64,000 nt of DNA, from contig CAVTBJ010000011.1 in assembly GCA_963732925.1 (NCBI GenBank), positions 1 through 64,000 of the forward strand, given 5' to 3'. Under the pieces are notes generated by a model, which saw nothing but the letters and a program-made list of their open reading frames with translations, searched no databases and was not told the origin of the DNA. The stretch is from DASZRZ01 sp963732925. Its GTDB lineage: Bacteria; Acidobacteriota; Terriglobia; Terriglobales; Acidobacteriaceae. A program made the translations under genes and the position numbers. Each line of letters opens with the position of its first letter. Position 1 is the stretch's first letter. Shown here piece after piece: positions 1 through 9,300 of this stretch.

Positions 1-276
1 ATGGGAAACCAAAAAGCAACTGTTGCGAGTACTAACCACCAGCCACGTAGCCCAAGAAAATAGCAACCAAAAACACTCATCCCAAGGGCGATTACGCCTG
101 ACAGATTCGTTTGCCACCTTGCGTGTTGTAACTCTCGAGAACAACTTGGACACTTCAGAGGTTGGCCCAGTCTCAATTCTGTATTTCGAGAGTACGCCTC
201 CGCAAAGCGGACAGATCAGGGTTGGCCACTCCAAGGCTTTCATCAAACGACGAGAAATACTGCCTGTGTATTTCAT
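1..276 (-). pseudogene. Zinc-ribbon membrane protein fragment, frameshifted and cut by the window edge
   Basis: On the minus strand an ATG at 276 opens a frame with a CPLC motif (202-213). After a one-base shift between about 155 and 200, the next frame carries a second CPSC motif (141-152), then a hydrophobic segment rich in Gly, Leu and Trp that stays open past position 1. Two CxxC pairs followed by a transmembrane segment is a common layout for small zinc-ribbon membrane proteins of acidobacteria, but I recognise no specific function. It begins 5 bases after the end of the Rhs relic and on the same strand, where a dedicated partner of the Rhs C-terminus could lie; that link is only a guess. 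The frame change may be a real lesion or a sequence error. Confidence 0.45.
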
Positions 277-280
277 TTGC

Positions 281-1095
281 TCAAGGGCCCAGAAAATACC
301 GGTCTAAAAGCCAGCTGGTTCCGGTACCCACACCTCCCCACCTAGAGGTAGGGCTGAAGGGCAACAAACCTCCAAGAAATTCAATCGTGTTTGGTATAAT
401 TTCAGGGTTTCTCGCAAAATTCTGTGCGGCAGTAATTAGCCCAACCAAAGTGGGTCCAACTGGTAAAGCTGACATCGCACTTGCCGCGTACGGCCCAATA
501 ATAACCACTCCCGTAGCACCAGCAGCCGCATTCCCCCAGGTTGAGCGCTATTCCAGAGATTGCCACACTTCGGACAGCTAGCATTATTATGAAAAAAGTC
601 CTTTTCGACCGGCGGATCATATGGCTTTGACTGCGGTGTAGGCTGAGATTGTGGCGGCGGCGTTGTTCCTCAATTCTGTCGGGCCCAGTAGGCCCGCACT
701 GCCTCCGCGTAAGCGTCCCTGTTGAGCCAAGCTAAGTAGGCTTCGTCGACGGGGGTATTGTTCGGAATTCCAAGTATGGGATAAAGGCTGAATAGGTCGT
801 CGCCCGTTCCCGCCCATCCTTCTCCGCGATCCACCCACCGGCATCCTCCGGTTGTCAGTTGGCCGTTAATCGAGGAAGTGATGCACTCCACGCCAAGACC
901 AGAGGGATCACGCAAGTTTATCGGATCATTCAGCACGTACGCGTACCGGTTCCAGGTCTGCGGGTTCAAAACATTGCCGGGAGCAGGGTCCGGGCTCATA
1001 AAGCGTCCTATGGTGTGCTTGTAGTAGCGAGCTCCAGCATAGTCCAGGCCCAGAGTTGAATCTCGATCATATCCTGTGAACGTAAAGTTCGTCGC
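281..1095 (-). pseudogene. Rhs-repeat core and C-terminal region, truncated relic
   Basis: The segment from about 1095 down to 670 encodes the Rhs-associated core: the phrase FTGYDRDSTLGLDYAGARYY, then GRFMSPDP and NRYAYVLNDPINLRDPSG. An in-frame TGA lies at 670-672. The same frame continues beyond it with a Pro-rich stretch and a CPKCGNLW motif. A one-base shift near 540 then leads to a Gly/Ala-rich hydrophobic tail ending at 281. Full Rhs proteins exceed 1000 residues and carry many YD repeats; here everything upstream of the core is missing and the frame above 1095 has no Rhs similarity. I read it as a dead fragment of a polymorphic Rhs gene with its variable C-terminus still partly readable. 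Confidence 0.7.
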
Positions 1096-1509
1096 GGAAA
1101 TTTGGGAAATCAATCGCGAGGAGTGGCATGCGCGCAGGAAGGACCGCCCACCGGAGTGATTCGAAAGCGGCACGGCTCAGCAGTGTACACGGTGCTCTCC
1201 CACCCTTCGAACACCGCGAAGGATGGGGCACCCACTTTCTCGCGGGTTATACAAGGGTGGGCTACCCGCCGCCCTGCTTAGGACAGGCGAACACCCCCCA
1301 CTTCAAGCCAAAACCAGGCTTGAAATGGGGCAGTTGTACTCGCGGCGGGGAATTTCCGGCGGGGGGAAGGTCGCCGCTCCGCAGGCATCGGCTCCGCATC
1401 ACTCAACATCTCATTTCTCAGGGGCGTTAGAGAAATACGCTTAGGAAAAATATCGAGTGATGGAAAGTGGGTTACCAAACAAACAAAGGGACAGATGGAA
1501 GGGAGCGAG
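1096..1509. other. Non-coding interval with hairpin repeats
   Basis: No convincing gene is seen. The interval holds a repeat-like stretch around 1195-1300 in which sequences resembling GGATGGGGCACCCAC and GGGTGGGCTACCCGCC recur. The hairpin repeat at 1302-1333 is listed separately. The promoter of the gene at 1510 should lie near the right end. Confidence 0.5.
1302..1333 (+). repeat. Interspersed hairpin repeat, copy 1
   Basis: The arms TTCAAGCC (1302-1309) and GGCTTGAA (1317-1324) are perfectly complementary and are followed by ATGGGGCAG. The same arrangement recurs at 2192-2218 on the other side of the gene at 1510-2004. Confidence 0.6.
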
Positions 1510-2004
1510 ATGAAGCGTTTGAGTTGGTTGGCAGCAGCGTTGGTGACATTTGCATTCGTGGGTGTGATGGCGGCTCAAATGTACAACGAAACGCACGATA
1601 AAGTTGTGGTTACATTTCCGTATCCGGTGCATGTGGAAGGCGAGGTGCTACCGCCGGGCCAGTACAGAATTGTTGAAGAGAATGAGCCGACCGGGACTCC
1701 AAGCCTGATCGTCGAGGGCCAACAAGGCTACATGTTGAAGACGGTTGCGTTGACGCCGGCCAGAAAAATCCCAACGAATTCGAAGGCGGCCTCCTCGGAG
1801 ACACAGGTGATGCTGTGGAAACTGGGAAACGACTATTACCTGAATAAAGTCTGGATGAAGGGCAGGACCGTTGGATGGGAGGTTCAATTACCCGGAGACG
1901 TGAACAGCCAGCAGGGGAAATCCGTGGAAGTTTCCGGCACCTACTGGCCGGCCCAACATCAAGCAAAACAGTCCGGCAACTCGGCTGCCGGGGGCATGTA
2001 CTAG
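1510..2004 (+). CDS. Secreted hypothetical protein of acidobacterial type
   Basis: The product is about 164 residues with an N-terminal signal peptide (MKRLSWLAAALVTFAFVGV, then Ala-rich). The mature part contains the phrase VTFPYPVHVEGEVLPPGQYRI, which suggests a small beta-rich exported protein. I recall similar secreted proteins of unknown function in acidobacteria but cannot name a family. I chose the ATG at 1510 because a strong GGAAGGGAG ribosome-binding site lies just upstream and the signal peptide starts there; an in-frame ATG at 1495 overlaps that site. It stands alone between two copies of a hairpin repeat, with no obvious operon partner. The C-terminal 20 residues are polar and low in complexity. 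Confidence 0.7.
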   Translation: MKRLSWLAAALVTFAFVGVMAAQMYNETHDKVVVTFPYPVHVEGEVLPPGQYRIVEENEPTGTPSLIVEGQQGYMLKTVALTPARKIPTNSKAASSETQVMLWKLGNDYYLNKVWMKGRTVGWEVQLPGDVNSQQGKSVEVSGTYWPAQHQAKQSGNSAAGGMY

Positions 2005-2456
2005 GCCGGCGCTCTGCCCTGGTTTTGCCGGCAGCAACTCCACCCACATATGGCCGCCGATGATTTGTGCCCGGCTGAAAAGCGACACTCACGGCCAAAT
2101 GTGGGCCACCGCGAATCGTGGGCCACGCGCGCGCAAGAGCTTGTAACCAATGCATGGCCCCTCGACTTCGCTCGGGGTGACACAAAACCTGAACTCAAGC
2201 CGGGGTTGAATGGGGCAGCCGCTGAATGGGGTACCCGGCATTAACATCCCACAGGCATCAATGCCTGCGCCACCGGTTCGGTTCCTATCTTGCTGAATCA
2301 GCCCCCTGCAACTAAATTAGAACGGCAAATGTCCCAGCGGTTCGTTTTTCGCATGAAAGACCACCTTGTTGACGAACCCGAGCCCATGCAAGGGATCCCA
2401 AGCGGATATGGAAAGTCTCCGCTGCCAGCAATTCAAAGCTGGCTGGAGGCTTTTTC
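2005..2456. other. Non-coding interval upstream of modB
   Basis: No supported gene. It contains the second copy of the hairpin repeat and the leader of modB. A modA gene, which normally precedes modB, is not present here. Confidence 0.5.
2192..2218 (+). repeat. Interspersed hairpin repeat, copy 2
   Basis: Arms AACTCAAGCC and GGTTGAA are followed by TGGGGCAG, the same order as at 1302-1333, with a few differences in the arms. Confidence 0.5.
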
Positions 2457-3131
2457 TTGAACTGGAACGCCTTCGCACTGACCGCCCGCCTGGCTTCCCT
2501 GACGGCTGCCATTCTTGTGCTTCTGGGTGTTCCCGTTGCCTACTGGATCACTTTTTCCCGCTGGCGCTGGAAGTTTCTGGTGGAAGCCGTGGTCGCCCTG
2601 CCCCTGGTTCTTCCTCCCACCGTGCTGGGGTTCTATCTTCTTATTGCCTTCGGAACGGGCACTCCGCTGGGCCGGTGGATTGAGGCCCGCCTTGGCCATA
2701 CCCTGGCATTTACTTTCGAGGGCCTGGTTGCCGGTTCGGTGCTCTACAGCCTTCCCTTCGCGGTGCAGCCTTTCGCCGCTTCCTTCGCGGCGGTCGACCC
2801 GCGGCTGATGGCCGCCTCGGCGAGCCTGGGCGCTTCCCGCTTTCGCACCTTTCGCCGCATCGTCCTGCCGCTGTCCTTGCCCGGACTGGTTACTGGCGTC
2901 GCCCTCAGCTTTGCCCACACCGTAGGCGAGTTCGGAGTGGTGCTGATGGTGGGAGGCAACATCCCCGGCGTCACCCGCACCGTCTCCATCGATATCTATG
3001 ACCAGGTGCAGCTCGCCAACTACGGGGGCGCGCAGCGCACGGCCCTGCTCCTGCTGGTGTTTTCCTTTCTGACGCTGGCGCTCATTTATGCCCTGAACCG
3101 CCGTGTCTGGGCAGTCTGGCCGTTCAAGTGA
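2457..3131 (+). CDS. modB: Molybdate ABC transporter permease ModB
   Basis: The inner-membrane permease of the molybdate importer, 224 residues, the usual ModB length, with five or six hydrophobic segments. The cytoplasmic coupling loop (EAA-type) is visible as the stretch AASASLGASRFRTFRRIVLPL, and the family phrases LPLVLPPTVLGFYLL and HTVGEFGVVLMVGG are present. The start is a TTG at 2457 preceded by GGAGG seven bases upstream. modC follows after 86 bases on the same strand, so the two probably form one transcript. No gene for the periplasmic molybdate-binding protein ModA is found in the window, so it must be encoded elsewhere or have been lost. Sulfate or tungstate permeases are close relatives, but the partner ModC argues for molybdate. 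Confidence 0.9.
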   Translation: MNWNAFALTARLASLTAAILVLLGVPVAYWITFSRWRWKFLVEAVVALPLVLPPTVLGFYLLIAFGTGTPLGRWIEARLGHTLAFTFEGLVAGSVLYSLPFAVQPFAASFAAVDPRLMAASASLGASRFRTFRRIVLPLSLPGLVTGVALSFAHTVGEFGVVLMVGGNIPGVTRTVSIDIYDQVQLANYGGAQRTALLLLVFSFLTLALIYALNRRVWAVWPFK

Positions 3132-3217
3132 GGAACGTTTCCAGCTCTCCAGGCCAGCAGCGAAGTGCTGCAACAGGCCTGTAGATCTTCGCTCCCGGGA
3201 AAATGTTTCCTTGAAAC

Positions 3218-4372
3218 TTGAAAGCTGAAACTCGAAACTTATTCAACTTGAACCTCGAAACTGAAAGTAAGAACGAAACTCAGGACGCGCTCAGCGTCCG
3301 GCTGCGCCACGAATTTCCCGGCGGATTTTCCCTGCATCTGGATTTTTCCGTCGCTGCGGGCATCACCATGCTGTTCGGGCCTTCCGGGGCGGGGAAGAGC
3401 ACGGTACTGGACTCCATCGCCGGGCTGCTGCATCCCCAGGCGGGGCAGGTTGCGATCGGCGGCCGCACCCTGCTGGATACCGAAGCCGGCGTCAACGTCC
3501 CTATCTCCCGGCGCGGTATCGGCTACGTGTTTCAGACTCTGGCCCTGTTTCCCCACCTGAGCGTGGAAGCCAATGTGCAGTACGGCATCAACAGGCTTGC
3601 CGCCTCCGAGCGCCGGCGGCGGGTCGATGCCATGTTCGAGGCCTTTCGCATCGGCCATCTGCGCGAGCAGTCTCCCCGCAATCTTTCCGGAGGCGAGCGC
3701 CAGCGCGTGGCCCTGGCCCGCTCGCTGGTCACCGATCCTTGCGCTTTGCTGCTGGACGAACCGCTGGCCGCTCTCGATGCAGCCACCAAGTCACGCATCA
3801 TCGCCGACCTGCGCGCGTGGAATGAGGCGCGCCGCATTCCGGTCCTCTATGTCACCCACGATCGCCAGGAACTGTTTGCGCTCGGTGAACGCGTCCTTGC
3901 GATCGCTGACGGCAGGCTTCTGGCTGTGGGAACCCCGCGGGAACTGCTACGCGCTCCCCGGCATGAGCTACTGGCCCAGCTTGCCGGTTTTGAGAATATC
4001 TTCGACGCGGCCGTGATCGCGCGGGACGAAGCCTCCGGCACCATGACGTGCCGCATTGCTTCCGCCGGCATCCTGCTGGAAGTTCCTCTCAGCTCGGAAG
4101 CCACTGGCGATTCTGTTCGCCTCGGCATCCATGCCGGCGACATTTTGCTGGCCGTCCGCAAGCCAGAAGGACTCAGCGCCCGCAACCTTCTATCGGGCCG
4201 GCTCTGCCGCCTCGAACGCCGCGACGCCACCGTCGTCGCCGAGGTGGATTGCGGCATCCTGTTCCAGGCTCATCTCACTCCCGGCTCCCAGCAGTCATTG
4301 CAGCTCGAGCCTGGGGCGGAAGTCTGGCTGGTCATCAAGACCTACTCCTGTCACCTGCTGCGTCCCGCCTGA
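3218..4372 (+). CDS. modC: Molybdate ABC transporter ATP-binding protein ModC
   Basis: Cytoplasmic ATPase that energises ModB. It shows Walker A GPSGAGKST, Q-loop VFQTLALFPHLSV, signature LSGGERQRVALARSL, Walker B LLLDEP and H-loop THD, followed by a C-terminal TOBE/Mop-like molybdate-binding region (about residues 290-380). At about 380 residues it is slightly longer than Escherichia coli ModC. The start is uncertain: the listed TTG lies in a low-complexity stretch of repeated GAAACTTGAA-like units with no clear ribosome-binding site, and the conserved domain begins near 3289. The gene follows modB on the same strand. Confidence 0.88.
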   Translation: MKAETRNLFNLNLETESKNETQDALSVRLRHEFPGGFSLHLDFSVAAGITMLFGPSGAGKSTVLDSIAGLLHPQAGQVAIGGRTLLDTEAGVNVPISRRGIGYVFQTLALFPHLSVEANVQYGINRLAASERRRRVDAMFEAFRIGHLREQSPRNLSGGERQRVALARSLVTDPCALLLDEPLAALDAATKSRIIADLRAWNEARRIPVLYVTHDRQELFALGERVLAIADGRLLAVGTPRELLRAPRHELLAQLAGFENIFDAAVIARDEASGTMTCRIASAGILLEVPLSSEATGDSVRLGIHAGDILLAVRKPEGLSARNLLSGRLCRLERRDATVVAEVDCGILFQAHLTPGSQQSLQLEPGAEVWLVIKTYSCHLLRPA

Positions 4373-4494
4373 GAGCACCTTTGTGGATGCCGCCTTAATT
4401 CTTCTGAACTCAAGTGAAAATTGCCATTGCCTCATGCTTCCTGCGATTAGACTTTTAAGAGCCGCAGCAGGCAATCTGACCGTGAGAGGTGTCT

Positions 4495-4965
4495 ATGGCA
4501 GTCAAACCTATTCCCGACGGCTATCATGCCGTAACCCCTTACCTGGTGGTTGAGGGCGCAGCCAAGGCCATTGACTTCTATAAGAAAGTTTTTGGCGCCA
4601 CGGAGAAACACCGCATGGCCGGGCCGGATGGCAAAGTCATGCATGCGGAACTCAAAATCGGTGACTCGGTGGTTATGCTGGCCGATGAGTTTCCGGAGAT
4701 GGGTTTTCGCAGTCCTCGCGCGCTGGGAGGCACGCCCGTCAGCCTCATGCTCTACGTCAACAATATGGACGAAGTTGCCGGGAAACTCACCGATGCGGGA
4801 GGTAAGACGCTGAAGCCCGCTCAGAACCAGTTCTGGGGAGACCGCATGGGGACCTACAGCGATCCCTTCGGCCACGTCTGGAGTATCGCGACGCACGTGG
4901 AAGATGTTGACCCGCAGGAGATGCGGAAGCGCATGGAAGCCGCCATGGCGCAGCACACGCACTGA
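4495..4965 (+). CDS. VOC (glyoxalase/PhnB-like) family protein
   Basis: A protein of about 156 residues with the paired beta-alpha-beta-beta-beta layout of the vicinal-oxygen-chelate superfamily. Visible signatures are VTPYLVVEGAAKAIDFYKKVFGA at the start, HAELKIGDSVVMLAD in the middle and YSDPFGHVWSIATH near the end. These are typical of PhnB-like members whose reactions are mostly unknown; the Glu and His metal-ligand positions seem partly retained. The ATG at 4495 is preferred because GAGAGG lies just upstream. A rho-independent terminator follows at 5068-5104. Nothing in the neighbourhood points to a substrate. Confidence 0.82.
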   Translation: MAVKPIPDGYHAVTPYLVVEGAAKAIDFYKKVFGATEKHRMAGPDGKVMHAELKIGDSVVMLADEFPEMGFRSPRALGGTPVSLMLYVNNMDEVAGKLTDAGGKTLKPAQNQFWGDRMGTYSDPFGHVWSIATHVEDVDPQEMRKRMEAAMAQHTH

Positions 4966-5067
4966 CCTGGCGCGGCATTTCAGGATGCCAGGCGCCGGTT
5001 CCCGGACGAAGTGCACGCTTGGAGGGGATGCGATCACGACCGGGCTTGGTTTCGCGAGCCCCAAACA

Positions 5068-5104
5068 GGAGCACGGACGCCCTGGTCCGCGCTCCTTTTC
5101 ATTT
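5068..5104 (+). terminator. Rho-independent terminator
   Basis: GGAGC-A-CGGAC pairs with GTCCG-CGCTCC around a short loop and is followed by TTTTCATTT. It sits about 100 bases past the VOC gene. Confidence 0.7.
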
Positions 5105-5246
5105 CCGAACGAGCACAATCCCTGACCGATCTGCTTTTGTCAGGAATTTCGTTACCAAAGAAATGTTGGGAAGGGAAGGCCCCGGGGCCTGTGTCGAACC
5201 GGGGAAGCTGAGCTGAAGCTCGCCGCCCCTTGGCCGCGGAAGGTAT

Positions 5247-5876
5247 CTACTGCACACCCTGCAAACGCGCAATCAGCTTCTGCGCCAGGTTTTCTTCCGA
5301 CTCCGACCACAGCAGCCGCCCGCTGATGCCGAGGTTCTTCTCCACCGCGGCGGTAAAACTCACCAGCTTATGGATGTTGGCGCGCACCGACTCCCGGGGA
5401 TTGCCCACCAACGCCGTTTGCTCCTGCAGAAACGGACCGTCCAGCCCGAAGTCAACCTTCACATGCCCCTCTGCCTGAAAAACGGCATCGTCAAACTCCG
5501 GACCATAGGCGATGAATCTGACCAGGTGGGGTTGCAGGGCCCAGGGTTCCGGCTCCTCTGGCTCGCGATCTGCAGGCGTGGAAACTTCCGGAACCTTCTT
5601 GGACCACAGGTCCCAATATGCCTCGAACACGTAGCCATAATCATCGTGCAGAAGGTCGGCGGCAATGGTCGTAGCCTCCTCGGGGTCTACTCCCGGACGG
5701 AAGCGCCGCTCCAGCACGGTAGGTTCGCTCCACGAAACCGGGTGCACCGCCAGGTACTCCACTCCCGGACGCACCGGCGAAAAGGGAAACTGCCGCATCA
5801 CCAGCAGGGCGCGCGCCACGGTACTGTCGCGATCACTCTGCGGAAACCAGACGCTAAGATAAAGAGGATCGGCCAT
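5247..5876 (-). CDS. Conserved hypothetical protein, cytoplasmic
   Basis: A soluble 209-residue protein without signal peptide or membrane segment. It opens MADPLYLSVWFPQSD and has an acidic, Pro-rich middle (EPEEPEPWALQPHLV). I do not recognise a domain. Composition, length and codon use look like a genuine gene, and its frame lacks the Arg/Ser-rich bias of the antisense frames. It lies downstream of the multiheme cytochrome gene on the same strand with a 42-base gap, so the two could be cotranscribed. No function is assigned. Confidence 0.65.
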   Translation of the reverse strand: MADPLYLSVWFPQSDRDSTVARALLVMRQFPFSPVRPGVEYLAVHPVSWSEPTVLERRFRPGVDPEEATTIAADLLHDDYGYVFEAYWDLWSKKVPEVSTPADREPEEPEPWALQPHLVRFIAYGPEFDDAVFQAEGHVKVDFGLDGPFLQEQTALVGNPRESVRANIHKLVSFTAAVEKNLGISGRLLWSESEENLAQKLIARLQGVQ

Positions 5877-5918
5877 AACCTTACATAACTATTGTAAGCG
5901 TCCTCTGCAGTGGACGGC

Positions 5919-7572
5919 TTACTCGAGCTCCAGCCGCCACGGAGAGCGCTCGTTCCAGCGCCGCATTTCCGCCGTCGCCCAGGCAGTGGACTTGCCGCTG
6001 TGGCAGGAGGTGCAGGGATTGGGGACCTTGTATTTCTCCGTCATTTGGGGGCTGATGAAGCGGAACGTGTGCGCGTGAACGAAAGTGTTGGGCACGCCTT
6101 CGGTTTCGATCGCGGGCATATGACAGGCCACGCACTGGCTTCCCGCGCTGCCTTGCTTGTGGTGCGTGTGTTCTTCGAGAGTCGCCGTGCGCGGCCCGTT
6201 CGGCGACATGGGACCGTGGCACTCCAGGCAAAGCTTGTCTGCGGGCTCCCGCAATTGCGCGTAATTGCCGGTGCCGTGCACATCGTGACAGTCGAAACAG
6301 GTGATGCCGCGGCGGTACATCACGCTCTGCACGAAGTCATTGCCCTGCATGCGGTTTTTGTGCGCGGTGCCGTCGGGGAAATAGTAAAAATCGGTCTTAC
6401 CGAGTGAGATGTCTTCCAGCTTCCAATAGTCCGCCAGCTTCCGGCCTACGTCATATCCTACCGGCCAGTCGTAGTACTTGCCCTCGAGCGGAATCTGCAG
6501 CGGACGTCCCTGAGAGTGGCACTGGATGCAGGTATCGCTGGCGGCCACATAGTCCATGTGTGACGGATTCAAGATATTGCCGCGCTCAGGGTGTGCCACG
6601 TGTTCGCTTCCGGGACCATGGCAGCGCTCACAGCCCACGTTCCATTCCGCCACTTTCCTGGTATGGATGTCATACCCGACCGAATGGCAGCCGTCGCAGG
6701 TGGGCCCGGTGGGCCGCTGCATGTTGTCCGGAGGATAAAACTCCACCCACCAGTCGGCTCCTTGGGGAGCGACATACTTGCGCCACACTTTGTTGGTCAC
6801 ATCCCACTGCACCGGCAGAGGAAAATAATCATCCCCGACCTTTGTAAAGTAGCGCTGCTTCCACAGGCTGCCGTAGACGAAGGCAACCTGGTCCTTGCTG
6901 AACCTGGCAACGTTGTTGGTGGCCAGGTCTGGAATGATTGCGTCCGGATGCTCTCGCGGATCGCGCACGATATTGGCCATGGGAGTTTTCTTCCAGCGCC
7001 GGTAAATTCCCTGGTGGCATTTCTCGCACGCCTGGGAACCTACGTAGTGGGCCACGGTGTTCAACCGTGCCTGCTGGGCCTGTTCTGGTTGCGTCAACGG
7101 CCGCAGGCCGCGGATGTAGAGAACCAGTTTCCAACTGGTGTCGTCCCCTACCTTGTGAGGATTGCCCCAGGCCGGCATCCCCGTCAGTTGAACTCCATTT
7201 TCAATGATGTAATGAATTTCGCCGTTGGTCAGGTTTTGGGTCTTGGCCGAGGTCAGGTCGGGAACTCTCGGATAGAGAGAGCGACCGACAGCAGTCTTCC
7301 CAGTGCCATCATTCCCATGGCAGTTCGCACACCGGGCCAGGAACTCGTTCCGCCCTGCCACCAGGTTCTGCGAAGTCGGCTTCCAGAGGGTTCTTCCCCA
7401 TGCGTGCGCTACGTGGAATCGCCAGATTGCGTGCCGTTCGAGCGATAACGGTCTCCAACCGGAAGGGCTCGTTGCGGGCGCTGAAGCCTCTTCGAAGAAG
7501 TAAAACTGCGCCCACGGTGCCGACGATCAGAAATAAGATGCCGGTCAGCAGAACTACTTTCCATGGTTTCAT
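5919..7572 (-). CDS. Nine-heme cytochrome c with N-terminal membrane anchor (frameshifted)
   Basis: The protein has nine CxxCH heme-attachment motifs: CANCH, CEKCH, CDGCH, CERCH, CIQCH, CFDCH, CLECH, CVACH and CTSCH. The first lies in a class-I-like cytochrome c domain; the rest are spread through a region resembling the cytochrome c554/NrfA-like multiheme family. Reading starts at an ATG (7572, preceded by GGGAG) with a short basic start and one transmembrane anchor, so the hemes should face the periplasm. One extra base near 7377 separates the anchor (ending near NPLEA) from the heme part (beginning near SQNLVAGRNEF). I treat it as a sequence error. The likely role is electron transfer to or from a periplasmic or extracellular partner; the substrate is unknown. 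Confidence 0.8.
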
Positions 7573-7733
7573 GCCCGCTCCCATTGCAGCGCAATCGTGA
7601 CAATCACCGGGGTTACGGAAATTTCCTCTTCACCGCTGCTGCAAAATCATCCTTCGAGCACCTGAAGATTGTCTGAAGGCTGGCCAGCGTTTCCGCGACA
7701 GGCCCTGCTTAGTGGGAGCGCTGGCAGGCAGCT

Positions 7734-7877
7734 TTATAGCACGAGAGCTACGCAGATTTGCAAATGGGAGGGTTCAAGGCTTGAGCTAAAGTCCCGCCGG
7801 ATGACGATGACGAGAGCGATCGCCGTCATGATGATGAGCAAAATAACAACCAGAATAAAAGCCTTCCAGGGTTTCAT
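7734..7877 (-). CDS. 47-residue membrane peptide, paralogue of the cytochrome anchor
   Basis: An ATG at 7877 opens a 47-codon frame ending in TAA. Its N-terminus, MKPWKAFILVV and then an Ile/Val-rich membrane segment ending in RRDFSS, copies the anchor of the cytochrome just downstream (MKPWKVVLLTG, then RRGFSA). After the anchor the similarity stops. It could be a remnant of a duplicated cytochrome gene or a small membrane partner. The frame is short, and the case rests on the shared MKPWK start and RR-x-FS boundary. Confidence 0.45.
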   Translation of the reverse strand: MKPWKAFILVVILLIIMTAIALVIVIRRDFSSSLEPSHLQICVALVL

Positions 7878-7961
7878 GGCCCAGCTTTCTTCGAGAGATT
7901 CGCATCGAGACCTTGAACGCGGCCACCCGGGGCAAACAACCCGGAGGGAATCAGCCGCACT

Positions 7962-9206
7962 TCACAGGAACTTCCTTCTCACCATGTCCAAAGCCTGCTG
8001 GCTGGCGAACTGCCGAATGCGTTCGCGGTCTCCCAGAAAGCGGCGTTCGACTACTTCGGTTCCGGTAGCGTCGGCCACGGCATGATAGACCAAGCCAACC
8101 GGTTTCTCCTCAGTTCCGCCCATTGGCCCCGCAACTCCCGTGATCCCGACTCCCACGCTGGCGCCGGTTTCATCTCGAATGCCCTCCGCCAGCGCCGCCG
8201 CCACTTCGCGGCTCACCGCCCCGTGCTGGGCGATGAACAGGGGCGGCACATTGGCAAACAGCGTCTTCAGATCGTTGGAATAGACCACGGCTCCTCCCAG
8301 GAAATACCGTGAGCTGCCGCTTACGGAAGTGATCCGTTGCGCCAGCAGCCCGCCCGTGCACGACTCCGCCACTGCCAGCGTCGCCCCCCGCATTTGCAGA
8401 AACAAGCCGACGATCTGCTCCAGGGTTTCGCCCGCTCGCGAGAAGACGTGGTCTCCCAGCTCCTCCTCGATCTTGTCCGCCAGTTGGTTCACTCGTGAGC
8501 GCGCCAGCTCCATGGTTTCTGCCTGTGCCCGCAGATGAAGCTGGATTTCCCCCGCTCCGGCCAGAATCGTGGTCTGCACCTCGTGAGACCGGGTATAGAT
8601 GGGGGCCACGCGCGCGTCGCACTCCGACTCCGCCATCATGGCGACCTTCAGCTGGCGCGTGGCAATGTAAAACGGAGGCAGCCTTTCCCGCAAGCGGGGC
8701 ATGCACTGCTCCTCGAACATGGGCTTGATTTCACGGGGAGGGCCGGGCAACAGCATCACATAGCGCAGCTTGCCCGCGTGCTGCACCTCCAGCCACTGCC
8801 CCGGAGCCGAGCCGTGCGGATTGGGCAGCGACACCGCGCCCTCAATCAGCTCAGCCTGCCGCTCATTGTTGGGAGACATGGTTCGCCGCAGTGTCGCAAA
8901 GCGCTTGTAGAGTTCCGTAATCAGGACCGGATCGCGATGGACCTCCCGCCCCAGCGCCTCCGCCACCGCCTGGCGGGTCAGGTCGTCTTCCGTGGGCCCC
9001 AGCCCGCCCATAAAGATGACGATATCGGCCCGCGCAACCGCCGTCCGTGCCGCGCAGGTCAGGTGCTCGAGGTTGTCGCCCACCACATCCTTGAAGGCAA
9101 CCTCGACCCCAAGCTCATTGAGCTTTTCCGTAAGGAAAAGGGAATTGGTGTCCTGACGGTAGGGAGTCAGCAGTTCCGAGCCAATGGCAACGATTTCCGC
9201 GATCAC
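7962..9206 (-). CDS. cinA: CinA-like protein, nicotinamide-nucleotide amidase type
   Basis: Two-domain CinA. The N-terminal MoaB/MogA-like domain starts IAEIVAIGSELL and contains FMGGLGPTEDDLTRQA. The C-terminal amidase domain has AESCTGGLLAQRIT with the catalytic Ser and ends GITGVAGPMGGTEEKPVGLVY. The family hydrolyses NMN to NaMN or salvages damaged pyridine nucleotides. At about 414 residues it is full length. I favour the GTG at 9206, directly before the conserved IAEIV; the frame extends 12 codons further up to a TTG. No recA or competence gene is nearby. Confidence 0.9.
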   Translation of the reverse strand: MIAEIVAIGSELLTPYRQDTNSLFLTEKLNELGVEVAFKDVVGDNLEHLTCAARTAVARADIVIFMGGLGPTEDDLTRQAVAEALGREVHRDPVLITELYKRFATLRRTMSPNNERQAELIEGAVSLPNPHGSAPGQWLEVQHAGKLRYVMLLPGPPREIKPMFEEQCMPRLRERLPPFYIATRQLKVAMMAESECDARVAPIYTRSHEVQTTILAGAGEIQLHLRAQAETMELARSRVNQLADKIEEELGDHVFSRAGETLEQIVGLFLQMRGATLAVAESCTGGLLAQRITSVSGSSRYFLGGAVVYSNDLKTLFANVPPLFIAQHGAVSREVAAALAEGIRDETGASVGVGITGVAGPMGGTEEKPVGLVYHAVADATGTEVVERRFLGDRERIRQFASQQALDMVRRKFL

Positions 9207-9300
9207 GTTCGTCAGTCTAACGAAGCCGCTGGCGATCAGCAATCAGCACCCGGCTTTTGAACATTCGGTTAATCCCGGCTGATCAGCCGAAAGCCAGCAG

